64,000 nucleotides of DNA from an uncultured Aquimarina sp. (GTDB lineage Bacteria > Bacteroidota > Bacteroidia > Flavobacteriales > Flavobacteriaceae), in the NCBI GenBank assembly GCA_947497175.1, contig CANMFM010000008.1, positions 1 through 64,000 on the forward strand, given 5' to 3'. This document shows positions 1 through 8,668 of the stretch, piece after piece. The position numbers were made by a program, and so were the translations under genes. The notes below the pieces were generated by a model. It made no database searches. It worked only from the letters and a program-made list of their open reading frames with translations, and was not told where the DNA came from. How positions within the stretch are numbered: the stretch's first letter is position 1; every line of letters starts with the position of its first letter.

Positions 1-122
1 AGTGCAGTTGCACTCTTTCTCTTCACACAAATCATCTTAATTTAGGGGCTTACTCTAAAATTAAAACTCACTTTTATCACATACTCTCACCTTGGGGGAA
101 ATGAAAGCGTTAATTCATTTTT
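1..122 (-). ncRNA. Candidate small RNA, copy A (3' end cut by window edge)
   Basis: This is a predicted non-coding transcript read leftwards. It follows a TTTG-N19-TATCTTTA promoter (159 down to 129) and runs into the hairpin AGTGC-AGTT-GCACT at 1-14, whose outer stem and T-run lie beyond the window. It is about 95% identical, without indels, to the copy at 287-416; the first 77 bases of the plus strand are identical. A stem near the 5' end (arm CUUUCAU, C-rich loop, arm GUGAGAG) differs from the other copy in its right arm but still pairs throughout through G-U pairs. No convincing ORF is present. I do not recognise the RNA family. Confidence 0.6.
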
Positions 123-128
123 ACAGTG

Positions 129-159
129 TAAAGATACAACTTATTTTTAATTCTCCAAA
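129..159 (-). promoter_or_regulatory. Promoter of small RNA copy A
   Basis: Read on the minus strand, TTTG (159-156) is followed by exactly 19 bases and then TATCTTTA (136-129), close to the Bacteroidota primary-sigma consensus. A 13-base palindrome TTTACAGTGTAAA (120-132) overlaps the -7 box and start site and could be an operator. Confidence 0.65.
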
Positions 160-286
160 TAAAATGTGTTTTTTATCTAAAAAAAAAGCTTTTTATCCCT
201 ACAAAAGAATATATACTTACAAAAAAGTAGTATTTTACTTACAATTATAAAAACTAAAAAAGAATAGTTACGGGATACTGCAAATG

Positions 287-311
287 AAAAAAGAGTGCAG
301 TTGCACTCTTT
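287..311 (-). terminator. Intrinsic terminator of small RNA copy B
   Basis: On the minus strand the stem AAAGAGTGC / GCACTCTTT closes a 4-base AACT loop and runs directly into a T-run (complement of the six A at 287-292). It points leftwards, so it cannot serve the plus-strand gene to the right. Confidence 0.75.
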
Positions 312-416
312 CTCTTCACACAAATCATCTTAATTTAGGGGCTTACTCTAAAATTAAAACTCACTTTTATTACATACCTTCATCTTGGGGAGAATGAAAG
401 CGTTAACTCATTTTTA
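287..416 (-). ncRNA. Candidate small RNA, copy B (complete, about 130 nt)
   Basis: This is a complete predicted small-RNA gene on the minus strand. It has a TTTG-N19-TATCTTTA promoter at 452-422, an expected start near 416, and an intrinsic terminator at 311-287 (9-bp stem, AACT loop on the RNA strand, then six U). The 5' stem is CUUUCAU / AUGAAGG around a C-rich loop. A second unpaired-looking C-rich run (GCCCCUAAA) lies mid-molecule and could be a seed region, which is inference. Seven substitutions separate it from copy A; three fall in the right arm of the 5' stem and all keep the pairing. There is no start codon with a sensible ORF. It does not resemble 6S RNA, tmRNA or SRP RNA. Confidence 0.65.
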
Positions 417-421
417 CAGTG

Positions 422-452
422 TAAAGATAGTACAAAATTTCAATTAAACAAA
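422..452 (-). promoter_or_regulatory. Promoter of small RNA copy B
   Basis: TTTG (452-449), 19-base spacer, TATCTTTA (429-422) on the minus strand: same boxes and spacing as copy A although the spacer sequence has diverged, which argues that the boxes are under selection. The palindrome TTTACAGTGTAAA recurs at 413-425. Confidence 0.68.
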
Positions 453-589
453 CAAAACACGCTTTTTATCTATAAAAAAAGTAAATAAACATACTTTTTA
501 ACATATATTCTTACATTTTCCTACAAAAAAATAGATTCATTTTATTTTATCACGTTAATTAAACCTTTTTTGTGTACATTAGTCTTACT

Positions 590-1180
590 ATGTACATAGT
601 ACTATTAATCATCGTAAACCGGTTACACTTGATCACTGAAGAAGAAGAAAAATGTTTACTGAACACATTACAATCCGATAAAGAAATAAACACAGCATTT
701 AGCCAACTTGTTTCTTTATATCAGCAACGTTTGTATTGGCATATAAGAAATATGGTAAAGAACCATGATGACACAGATGATATTTTACAAAATGTATTTA
801 TTAAAGTGTATAAAAACATAAAACAGTTTAAAGGCGATAGCAAATTATATTCATGGTTATATAGAATTGCGACAAATGAGTCTATAACTTTCCTCAATCG
901 AAAAGCTAAACAAAATAATATAACAAACGAAGAGTTAAGTGTACGATTGGTGCAAAACCTAGTGGCCGACACCTATTATGAAGGAGATCAGATACAGTTA
1001 AAATTACAAAACGCTATTGCAACATTACCGCAAAGGCAGCAGCAAGTTTTTAATATGAAATATTTTCAGGAATTAAAATATAAAGAAATATCCGAAATTT
1101 TAGAAACTAGTGAAGGAGCGCTCAAGGCATCATATCATTTAGCTACAAAAAAAATTGAAGAATTTTTAAAGAATGATTAA
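590..1180 (+). CDS. RNA polymerase sigma factor, ECF sigma-70 family
   Basis: It directs RNA polymerase to a small regulon, probably an envelope-stress response. Region 2 is seen in the stretch with DDILQNVFIKVYKNIKQF followed by SWLYRIATNES, and region 4 in LPQRQQQVFNMKYFQELKYKEIS with a helix-turn-helix. The start is uncertain: GTG 572, ATG 590 and TTG 629 are in frame. The first two would add a hydrophobic stretch (MYIVLLIIV) unusual for a sigma factor, so TTG 629 is a serious alternative. It is followed within about 30 bases by a membrane protein and then a Spy-like periplasmic protein, the usual flavobacterial sigma / regulator / sensor arrangement. Confidence 0.88.
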   Translation: MYIVLLIIVNRLHLITEEEEKCLLNTLQSDKEINTAFSQLVSLYQQRLYWHIRNMVKNHDDTDDILQNVFIKVYKNIKQFKGDSKLYSWLYRIATNESITFLNRKAKQNNITNEELSVRLVQNLVADTYYEGDQIQLKLQNAIATLPQRQQQVFNMKYFQELKYKEISEILETSEGALKASYHLATKKIEEFLKND

Positions 1181-1211
1181 ACCTTTATACATTTAAAAAG
1201 TCTTATATATA

Positions 1212-1742
1212 GTGCAAAGAGATAAGTTACATAAAGATAAAGGAGGTTTTAAAGTACCCGATAACTATTTTGAAAGTTTTGAAAATAAGCTTTCAAAAAG
1301 AATACATTCTGATCCTATCGAAAAGGCAGCGCTACATCCTAAAATAGATTCAGGTCTAAAAGCCCCTGAAGATTATTTTGATGAACTGGAAAATCGTATT
1401 GTACATCAAATCGTATCTCAAAAAGAAAACAAGAAAATAATTTCTTTATTTAACAGAAAAAATTTGATTTATGTTTCCGGTATTGCGGCCATGCTAGCTT
1501 TGATCTTTTCAATTTCTGTTAACAACCAGAAAAGTGTAAGCTTCAAAGATATAGAGATAGCAGATATCTATGCTTATTTTGAAGACGGAAACGTTGAGTT
1601 GAGTACTAAAGAAATAGCCTTATTAATTTCTGATGATATAGGTTATGAAGAAACCTTTGAAGAAGAATTTATAAATGATGAGGAGTTAATAGAATACTTA
1701 TCTGAAGAAAACATTGAAGATGACCTTATATTTGCCGAATAA
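1212..1742 (+). CDS. Single-pass membrane protein, probable anti-sigma partner
   Basis: I do not recognise a named domain. The protein has a charged cytoplasmic N-terminus containing two related motifs (FKVPDNYFESFENKL and LKAPEDYFDELENRI), one transmembrane helix at about residues 86-104 (LIYVSGIAAMLALIFSISV) and a very acidic C-terminus. The start is GTG at 1212, because no ATG lies upstream in frame and the conserved-looking DKLHKDKGGF motif follows at once. Its place between an ECF sigma gene and a Spy-like gene suggests it holds the sigma factor at the membrane. That role is inferred from context. Confidence 0.75.
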   Translation: MQRDKLHKDKGGFKVPDNYFESFENKLSKRIHSDPIEKAALHPKIDSGLKAPEDYFDELENRIVHQIVSQKENKKIISLFNRKNLIYVSGIAAMLALIFSISVNNQKSVSFKDIEIADIYAYFEDGNVELSTKEIALLISDDIGYEETFEEEFINDEELIEYLSEENIEDDLIFAE

Positions 1743-1752
1743 AATTAAATTG

Positions 1753-2199
1753 ATGAAAAAGATATTTCTATTTATTTGTATTGCTTTTACTACATATGGC
1801 ACTTTTGCACAAAGGGGGCCCAGAGAAAGAATGAAAGCTTTCAAAGTAGCCTTTATCACAGAAAAACTAAGTCTAACCAGTACAGAAGCTCAACAATTTT
1901 GGCCAATCTATAATGCTCATGAGACAACTACCGAAAAGCTTAAAGAGCAAGAGCGCACCATTGTTAGAAAGCTACAAGGCGCAAACAACGGTCCAAACGG
2001 TTTAAGTAATAAAGAAGCTGGCGAATTTTTAGATCAATACCTAAAAATTGAAGAAGAAAAATTTAAAGCTAAGCAACAACTGATTACTGACCTGAAAAAA
2101 AACATGTCATACAAGAAAATTTTGAGGCTTATTAAAGCTGAATCAGATTTTAATAAACGTATTCTTGAAAGAATAAGAGAACGTAGAAAAATGAATTAA
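1753..2199 (+). CDS. Spy/CpxP-like periplasmic sensor protein
   Basis: It is a small exported helical protein: signal peptide MKKIFLFICIAFTTYGTFAQ, then a basic alpha-helical body with LTSTEAQQFWPIYNAH, a form of the LTxxQ-type motif of Spy/CpxP/ZraP proteins. Relatives are often annotated as sensor of an ECF-type sigma factor. The start at ATG 1753 was chosen over ATG 1714 because it begins a clean signal peptide and does not overlap the previous gene. As third gene of the sigma operon it probably senses misfolded or damaged envelope proteins, by analogy. Confidence 0.8.
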   Translation: MKKIFLFICIAFTTYGTFAQRGPRERMKAFKVAFITEKLSLTSTEAQQFWPIYNAHETTTEKLKEQERTIVRKLQGANNGPNGLSNKEAGEFLDQYLKIEEEKFKAKQQLITDLKKNMSYKKILRLIKAESDFNKRILERIRERRKMN

Positions 2200-2343
2200 T
2201 TTCTTAGGATAAGTAAATCTAAACATTAGTTCTCTTTGTCAAACCAGCCATGTTATAGTTTTTAATCCTGTAAGTATAGCATAGGTATTCGATAGACCTA
2301 AACTAATACTGTTGAGTTTCTAATACTTTTTAAATATCCTCAT

Positions 2344-3408
2344 CTATTTAAAAAACAATTTGGCTATTTTGCCCTTGCCGGCTGCTATAGCGACACTATC
2401 ATTAATAAATCGTAAGGTATAAAAGCTTTCTGTACTTAGTTCTTTCCAGTGTTGCCCAGCATCATTAGAAACAGAAATCCCTGTAAATCCCGTACTTATC
2501 ATTTCTTTCCCTCCACTTTCGGGTACATAACGCACACAACTTTTGTAACCCGGGCCATCACCATTAGAAACTAATTTCCACGTTTTACCACCATTAGTAG
2601 TTATTGCTTTATTCGCCTTATTATCATCTGGTTTAGTATAGTCCCCTCCATAAATAACTCCATTATCTTTATTATAAAAATGAATAGAATATGCTCCTGC
2701 TGTTGAAGTACCTTGTACTATAGGAGTCTCAAAAACACTCCATCTTTCTCCTTTATCAGGAGAATAAAACACCCGCGATTTTTGACCTCCAGACACGATC
2801 CATGTATGATCTCCTACTATAGCAATATTTCCATTACTAGCCGCAAAAGCCGCTTCACCTTTTATCGTTTTAGGAAGATCGTTACATGAGATTTTTTGCC
2901 ATGATTCTCCACCGTCTCTGGTAATAATGATTGATAAACAGTTACCTGTTGGATCACCAATAGCGATACCTTCGGCTGGATTCCAAAAAGCTATAGCATC
3001 GTAAAATACGTCCTTATGACGTTCTGTATACACTATTTTCTCTTCTCTGGTGCGCAAATCAACTTTTCTCAATCTCGCAGGAGAACCAATCCCCAGGGTA
3101 TAAAATGATGTATTTGCAAAACATACAGCGCGTTGTTGTGCTATCCAGTTTTCTATATCATGATCAATCTTCATCTCTTCAAAAAAACTAAGCTCTCTTT
3201 TGTTTGTTTTCAGATTTATAAAACCATACCCCCTATCAAATCCAAAACCTAACAACGTATCATGATATATATCAATAGCTCGTATACTAATTGAATCTTC
3301 ATAAATAACTTTGATATCGACTTCAGAAAAATCATGAATCACCTCTTTATCTTTCCTATCACAAAAGCTTAACCCAAATCCAATCAGTACAATAATAATG
3401 TGTTTCAT
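2344..3408 (-). CDS. Secreted lipoprotein with BNR/YCF48-like beta-propeller
   Basis: It is a 354-residue exported protein with an N-terminal signal ending in a possible lipobox (LSFC at residues 13-16). Repeated Asp-box-like motifs are visible (ITRDGGESWQ, YSPDKGERWS, TTNGGKTWK, VSNDAGQHWK), as in BNR/sialidase-like and YCF48-type propellers. Nothing in it marks a sialidase active site, so it is probably a binding or assembly protein; some relatives are labelled oxidoreductase without clear basis. It is divergent from the methyltransferase gene at 3483. Confidence 0.8.
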   Translation of the reverse strand: MKHIIIVLIGFGLSFCDRKDKEVIHDFSEVDIKVIYEDSISIRAIDIYHDTLLGFGFDRGYGFINLKTNKRELSFFEEMKIDHDIENWIAQQRAVCFANTSFYTLGIGSPARLRKVDLRTREEKIVYTERHKDVFYDAIAFWNPAEGIAIGDPTGNCLSIIITRDGGESWQKISCNDLPKTIKGEAAFAASNGNIAIVGDHTWIVSGGQKSRVFYSPDKGERWSVFETPIVQGTSTAGAYSIHFYNKDNGVIYGGDYTKPDDNKANKAITTNGGKTWKLVSNGDGPGYKSCVRYVPESGGKEMISTGFTGISVSNDAGQHWKELSTESFYTLRFINDSVAIAAGKGKIAKLFFK

Positions 3409-3454
3409 TGTTAATATTTGTAATCAAATATAACTGTATTTGACAACAAAGGTC

Positions 3455-3462
3455 TACCTTTG
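3455..3462 (+). promoter_or_regulatory. Probable -7 element for the methyltransferase gene
   Basis: TACCTTTG matches the Bacteroidota -7 consensus exactly and lies 20 bases before the ATG at 3483, giving a very short leader. No good TTTG is seen at 17-23 bases upstream, so the -33 box is weak. Confidence 0.45.
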
Positions 3463-3482
3463 CAGACCTAAAAAATAATACA

Positions 3483-4694
3483 ATGCGTTTACACAGAAAC
3501 CTTGTCTTTGCCGTTATAGATGGATTACATGAAATATTTAATGAAGAAAGATATGCCGATAAGGTTGTACAAAAATTACTAAAAAGAGACAAGCGATGGG
3601 GATCCAGGGATCGTAGTTTTGTTGCAGAAACCGTTTATGAAATAGTGCGATGGAAACGGTTATATGCTGAAATTGCAGATGTAAAAGAACCTTTTTCCCG
3701 AGAAAATCTATGGAGAATTTTTGCTGTTTGGGCAACATTAAGAGGTATTACATTACCCGATTGGAAACAAATTGTCCCTACTCCTACTCGTCGTATTAAA
3801 GGACGATTTGACGAATTAAGTAACATCAGAAAATTTAAAGAATCGATTCCTGATTGGCTTGATCAGCTGGGTGAAAAAGAATTAGGAAAAAAATGGAGTG
3901 ATGAAATACATGCTTTAAATCAACAAGCACCCGTTATTCTGCGTGCAAATACGCTAAAAATATCAAGAGATAAACTAAGAAGTGTTCTTGAAGATGAAAA
4001 TATTGATACTGAATTTATAAAAGGATATCAAGATGCATTAAAACTTGTAGAACGAACGAATGTATTTTCTACAGAAGCCTTTAAAAATGGTTTATTTGAA
4101 GTGCAGGATGCCTCGTCCCAATTAGTAGCCGATTTTCTAGAGGTCGAACCGGGTCAAAGAGTTGTAGATACCTGTGCCGGAGCTGGCGGAAAAACCCTTC
4201 ATCTCGCTGCATTGATGCAAAATAAAGGACAAATTATTGCTATGGATATCTATGGTAACAAACTCAAGGAATTAAAAAGAAGAGCCCGAAGAGCTGGTGC
4301 TCACAATATTGAACCCCGGGTTATTGAAACCACCAAGGATATTAAAAAGATGCATGGCAAGGCAGATAGAGTATTAATCGATGCTCCTTGTAGTGGTTTA
4401 GGTGTACTGAGTAGAAATCCTGATGCCAAATGGAAGTTACAACCCGAATTTTTAGATACCATTAGAAAAACACAATCTGAAATTCTTGAAAACTATTCAA
4501 AAATGGTAAAACCGGGCGGTAAATTAGTATATGCAACATGTTCAATCTTACCTTCAGAAAACCAGGATCAGGTAACGAGTTTCCTTTCGAAGGAAGCTGG
4601 AAAGGATTTCACTCTGCTAAAGGATGAAAAAATATTATCGCATCAATCAGGTTATGATGGATTCTATATGGCTTTATTAGAAAAAAAGAAATAA
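3483..4694 (+). CDS. RsmB/NOP-family RNA (cytosine-C5) methyltransferase
   Basis: It is an S-adenosylmethionine-dependent enzyme predicted to make 5-methylcytosine in rRNA, with 16S rRNA C967 (RsmB-like) the most likely target. It has an N-terminal NusB-like helical region, the SAM-binding motif DTCAGAGGKTLHLA, motif IV DAPCSGLGVLSRNPD and motif VI YATCSILPSENQ; the two cysteines are the family's release and nucleophile residues. The length (403) is normal. The target base cannot be proved from sequence, as the family also methylates other rRNA and tRNA positions. Confidence 0.88.
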   Translation: MRLHRNLVFAVIDGLHEIFNEERYADKVVQKLLKRDKRWGSRDRSFVAETVYEIVRWKRLYAEIADVKEPFSRENLWRIFAVWATLRGITLPDWKQIVPTPTRRIKGRFDELSNIRKFKESIPDWLDQLGEKELGKKWSDEIHALNQQAPVILRANTLKISRDKLRSVLEDENIDTEFIKGYQDALKLVERTNVFSTEAFKNGLFEVQDASSQLVADFLEVEPGQRVVDTCAGAGGKTLHLAALMQNKGQIIAMDIYGNKLKELKRRARRAGAHNIEPRVIETTKDIKKMHGKADRVLIDAPCSGLGVLSRNPDAKWKLQPEFLDTIRKTQSEILENYSKMVKPGGKLVYATCSILPSENQDQVTSFLSKEAGKDFTLLKDEKILSHQSGYDGFYMALLEKKK

Positions 4695-4824
4695 GAAAAA
4701 CTCTGCTCTAGAGTATCGTTCCTTTTGTTTGTACTATAGAAATACTCCCATACCATTATCGGTTAATTGTCTTTTGTTCATTGTTCAAAATTTGGTGAAT
4801 AACTCAAGTATTCATTCCCTATTT

Positions 4825-4858
4825 TTTGCTGTTCTTTACATAGAAAGTAGTAAATTTG
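4825..4858 (+). promoter_or_regulatory. purL promoter
   Basis: TTTG (4825-4828), a 22-base spacer and TAAATTTG (4851-4858), a perfect -7 box. Transcription would begin near 4864, so translation must start at ATG 4892 and not at the upstream in-frame TTG 4856, which lies inside the -7 box. Confidence 0.65.
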
Positions 4859-4891
4859 CAGCTTGTTCAACACAACACAATTATTCATAAA

Positions 4892-7800
4892 ATGATTCAT
4901 TTCTTCGGAAACCAAAACGAAAAGGTATTTGCCGTACAAACCACTCAAGAAATATCTCAAGAAAATATAAAAAAATTGATCTGGTTATTTGGCAACCAAC
5001 CTAAACTATCTTTGGCGTCTATAGACGCTTTTTTTGTTGGTCCACGTGCTGCAATGATTACTCCTTGGAGTACTAATGCTGTTGAGATTACTCAAAATAT
5101 GGGAATCCAAGACATCATAAGGATAGAAGAGTTCAAATCAGTCTCAAAAGACTTTACTGATTTTGACCCAATGCTCTCTCAAAAATATGATGGTCTGAAT
5201 CAAGATATGTATACAATACATATAGAACCAGAGCCAATTCTCGAAATTGAAGATATAGCTGCCTATAACAGTAAAGAAGGACTTGCTTTAAGTGATGAAG
5301 AAATAGAATATCTGGAAGGTGTTACCAAAAAAATAGGCAGAAAACTTACCGATTCTGAAGTATTTGGTTTTTCGCAAGTAAATTCAGAGCATTGTCGCCA
5401 TAAAATTTTTAATGGAACTTTTATAATTGACGGAGAAGAGCAACCAACATCGCTTTTTAAACTTATAAAAAAGACCTCTGAAGCAAATCCAAATGATATT
5501 GTTTCAGCATATAAAGACAATGTTGCCTTTATAAAAGGACCAAAAGCTGTTCAATTTGCACCTAAAACAGCAGATAAACCTGATTTTTACACAGAGGAAG
5601 AATTCGAAAGTGTCATCTCACTAAAAGCAGAAACCCATAATTTTCCTACTACGGTAGAACCTTTTAATGGTGCTGCAACAGGTTCTGGAGGCGAAATTAG
5701 AGATCGCCTTGCAGGTGGAAAAGGTTCTTTACCACTAGCAGGAACAGCGGTGTATATGACCTCATATTCTAGATTAGAAGAAAACCGCCCCTGGGAGAAA
5801 GCCATGGACGAAAGAAAGTGGCTATATCAAACACCAATTGACATACTGATTAAAGCCTCAAACGGCGCATCAGATTTTGGAAATAAATTTGGGCAACCTC
5901 TAATTGCGGGATCCATTCTTACTTTTGAACATCAAGAAAACACCCGCAAACTTGGTTTTGATAAAGTAATCATGCAAGCAGGCGGAATTGGATATGGTAA
6001 AGCCAACCAAGCGCTTAAAGATACTCCGGAAACAGGAGATAAAATTGTCATTTTGGGTGGCGAAAACTACAGAATAGGTATGGGCGGTGCAGCAGTATCA
6101 TCTGCAGACACAGGAGAATTTAGTAGTGGTATAGAACTAAACGCTATACAACGATCTAACCCAGAAATGCAAAAACGTGCAGCTAATGCCATACGCGGTA
6201 TGGTAGAAAGTGATAAGAACACCATAGTTTCTATACATGATCATGGTGCAGGTGGTCATCTTAATTGTCTTTCTGAACTGGTTGAAGAAACTGGTGGAAA
6301 AATAGATCTTGATAAATTACCCGTGGGTGACCCAACTCTTTCTGCCAAAGAAATAATAGGAAATGAATCTCAGGAACGTATGGGATTAGTTATAGGTCAA
6401 AAGGATATCGACACCTTAGAACGTATTGCAGAACGAGAACGTTCTCCGATGTATAAAGTTGGTGATGTAACCGGTGATCATCGCTTTTCGTTTCAATCTA
6501 AAACCAAAGGTGATACACCAATGGATCTGGCACTTGAGGATATGTTCGGTAGCTCTCCAAAAACGATCATGACAGATCAAACAATGACGCGTACTTATGA
6601 TGAGCTTACCTATACCGTTGATAACTTTCAAGAATATCTGGACCAGGTTTTACAACTCGAAGCTGTGGCTTGTAAAGACTGGCTTACAAACAAAGTTGAT
6701 CGCTGTGTTGGTGGCCGTGTAGCTAAACAACAATGTGCTGGGCCACTTCAGTTACCACTAAATAATTGTGGGGTAATGGCTCTTGATTACAAGAGTAATG
6801 AAGGTGTAGCTACAAGCATAGGCCACTCCCCTATTTCAGGATTAATAAATCCTGAAGCTGGAAGTAAAAACTCTATTGCCGAGGCTCTAACAAATATTGT
6901 ATGGGCTCCCCTTAAAGACGGGCTAAAATCGGTTTCACTGTCTGCCAATTGGATGTGGCCGTGTAAAAATGAGGGAGAAGATGCACGATTATATAAGGCG
7001 GTAAAAGCCATTTCAGATTTTGCAGTTGATTTAGGAATCAATGTCCCAACAGGTAAAGATTCTTTATCTATGAAACAAAAATATCCTAACGATGAAGTAA
7101 TTTCTCCGGGAACCGTGATTATTTCGGCTGCCGCCAACTGTAACGATATAAATAAAATAGTAGAACCTGTTTTGCAAAAACATGGTGGAGATATCTATTA
7201 CATTAACTTATCTAATGACAAACATACATTAGGAGGTTCTTCTTTTGCCCAAATCATGAAAAAAGTAGGTACAGATGCTCCTACCATTAAAAATACTGAA
7301 AACTTCAAAAAGACGTTCAATGTTATACAGGATTTAATACGAAATAATAAAATCGTTGCGGGCCATGATGTGGCTTCTGGCGGACTTATTACGTCTTTAT
7401 TAGAACTGTGTTTTGCAAACGTAAATCTCGGAGCAGAAATAGATCTTACTGATATTGGAGAATCAGATTCTGTAAAATTATTATTTTCAGAAAATTCTGG
7501 AATTATTTTTCAAAGTGTTCTTAATTCGGATATCGAATCTGTTTTGAAACAAAATGACATTACGTTTTTTAATATTGGCAAAGCAAAAGAAGGGGCTTCT
7601 GTTTCAATCAAAAACGCAGCTGATACTTTTGATTTAGAGATTGAAAGCCTTAGAAAAACCTGGTATAAAACATCGTTCTTATTAGACCAAAAGCAAACCG
7701 CAAATGATCTGGCAAAGGATAGGTATGAGAATTTTGCAAAACAACCACTCCATTTTGAATTTCCTATACATTTTATGGGAAGAAAACCATTATTAGACAC

Positions 7801-8557
7801 TGTCAAACCTCGACCTAAAGCGGCCATTATTCGTGAAAAAGGAAGTAATTCTGAACGCGAAATGGCCAACGCAATGTACATGGCTGGTTTTGATGTAAAG
7901 GATGTACATATGACCGATTTGATTTCTGGTAGAGAAACACTTGAAGATATCCAATTTATTGGAGCTGTGGGCGGCTTTTCTAATAGCGATGTTTTAGGCT
8001 CGGCTAAAGGATGGGCTGGCGCTTTTCTATATAATGAAAAAGCAAATACAGCCTTGAAAAATTTCTTCAAAAGAGAAGATACATTATCTGTAGGAATCTG
8101 TAATGGCTGTCAATTGTTTATGGAACTTGAAGTAATCAATCCAGAGCACAAAATACATGGTAAACTGGTTCATAACGAGTCTTATAAGCACGAGAGTGGA
8201 TTTACATCAGTCAAAATCCAAGAAAATAACTCTGTAATGTTATCAAATTTAGCAGGAAGTACATTGGGTGTTTGGATTTCTCACGGAGAAGGAAAATTTA
8301 ACTTACCACTCTCTGAAGATCAATACCATATTGTAGCAAAATATGGATATCAAGAATATCCCGCCAATCCCAATGGATCAGATTATAATACGGCGATGAT
8401 GAGTGATAAAACCGGTCGTCACTTAGTGATGATGCCACATATAGAACGCTCTATTTTTCAATGGAATTGGGCATATTACCCTAAAGGTAGACGTGACGAA
8501 GTATCACCATGGATTGAAGCATTTGTTAATGCAAGAAAATGGATAGAAGAGAAATAA
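4892..8557 (+). CDS. purL: Phosphoribosylformylglycinamidine synthase
   Basis: It catalyses the fourth step of purine biosynthesis, FGAR + ATP + glutamine to FGAM, in the cytosol. This is the large single-chain form (1221 residues). In order it has the N-terminal PurS-like region, the linker and first AIRS-type synthase half (QVNSEHCRHKIFNG; ETHNFPTTVEPFNGAATGSG), the second half (GKDSLSMK; GHDVASGGL) and a C-terminal class I glutaminase domain with the nucleophile Cys1070 in GICNGCQLF and the MMPHIER motif. No missing residues were noticed. It stands alone with its own promoter. Confidence 0.97.
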   Translation: MIHFFGNQNEKVFAVQTTQEISQENIKKLIWLFGNQPKLSLASIDAFFVGPRAAMITPWSTNAVEITQNMGIQDIIRIEEFKSVSKDFTDFDPMLSQKYDGLNQDMYTIHIEPEPILEIEDIAAYNSKEGLALSDEEIEYLEGVTKKIGRKLTDSEVFGFSQVNSEHCRHKIFNGTFIIDGEEQPTSLFKLIKKTSEANPNDIVSAYKDNVAFIKGPKAVQFAPKTADKPDFYTEEEFESVISLKAETHNFPTTVEPFNGAATGSGGEIRDRLAGGKGSLPLAGTAVYMTSYSRLEENRPWEKAMDERKWLYQTPIDILIKASNGASDFGNKFGQPLIAGSILTFEHQENTRKLGFDKVIMQAGGIGYGKANQALKDTPETGDKIVILGGENYRIGMGGAAVSSADTGEFSSGIELNAIQRSNPEMQKRAANAIRGMVESDKNTIVSIHDHGAGGHLNCLSELVEETGGKIDLDKLPVGDPTLSAKEIIGNESQERMGLVIGQKDIDTLERIAERERSPMYKVGDVTGDHRFSFQSKTKGDTPMDLALEDMFGSSPKTIMTDQTMTRTYDELTYTVDNFQEYLDQVLQLEAVACKDWLTNKVDRCVGGRVAKQQCAGPLQLPLNNCGVMALDYKSNEGVATSIGHSPISGLINPEAGSKNSIAEALTNIVWAPLKDGLKSVSLSANWMWPCKNEGEDARLYKAVKAISDFAVDLGINVPTGKDSLSMKQKYPNDEVISPGTVIISAAANCNDINKIVEPVLQKHGGDIYYINLSNDKHTLGGSSFAQIMKKVGTDAPTIKNTENFKKTFNVIQDLIRNNKIVAGHDVASGGLITSLLELCFANVNLGAEIDLTDIGESDSVKLLFSENSGIIFQSVLNSDIESVLKQNDITFFNIGKAKEGASVSIKNAADTFDLEIESLRKTWYKTSFLLDQKQTANDLAKDRYENFAKQPLHFEFPIHFMGRKPLLDTVKPRPKAAIIREKGSNSEREMANAMYMAGFDVKDVHMTDLISGRETLEDIQFIGAVGGFSNSDVLGSAKGWAGAFLYNEKANTALKNFFKREDTLSVGICNGCQLFMELEVINPEHKIHGKLVHNESYKHESGFTSVKIQENNSVMLSNLAGSTLGVWISHGEGKFNLPLSEDQYHIVAKYGYQEYPANPNGSDYNTAMMSDKTGRHLVMMPHIERSIFQWNWAYYPKGRRDEVSPWIEAFVNARKWIEEK

Positions 8558-8642
8558 GGATATCTTAAAAGTGTTATTTTAATATGTCATATTTCTGAAA
8601 TACATTCAAAATTATGATCGTGTAAACCTTTAAGATATCCTT
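8556..8642. repeat. Long-armed inverted repeat between convergent genes
   Basis: AAGGATATCTTAAA (8556-8569) is repeated exactly in inverted form at 8629-8642, 59 bases apart. The left arm overlaps the purL stop codon. It could form a 14-bp stem in transcripts from either side and may act as a convergent terminator, but it lacks a GC-rich core and T-run. Confidence 0.55.
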
Positions 8643-8668
8643 GCATTACATTTTATAAACCGCATTAA

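Larger units (their letters stand above)
1..429. repeat. Tandem direct repeat, 136 bp, 293-bp period
   Basis: Bases 1-136 recur at 294-429 with seven substitutions and no gaps. The repeat covers exactly the -7 box, transcript and terminator stem of the small RNA candidates. The DNA between the copies is diverged and AT-rich, apart from a loosely conserved A/T tract upstream of each promoter. Confidence 0.9.

Noticed and set aside
287..416. 6S RNA, tmRNA or SRP RNA
   Set aside because: It is too short, lacks the long central-bulge hairpin of 6S RNA, and has no tRNA-like or SRP Alu/S motifs.
1..429. Insertion-sequence ends or rRNA leader as the source of the repeat
   Set aside because: There is no transposase ORF or terminal inverted repeat pair; promoter and terminator frame each unit instead.
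4856..4891. In-frame TTG 4856 as purL start
   Set aside because: It lies within the -7 promoter box TAAATTTG and before the conserved N-terminus; ATG 4892 fits.
4778..4960. Minus-strand 60-residue ORF over the purL promoter
   Set aside because: It overlaps the purL promoter and first codons, with no family features.
7510..8070. Minus-strand 186-residue ORF inside purL
   Set aside because: It is antisense to the conserved C-terminal domain of purL; composition follows the purL codons.
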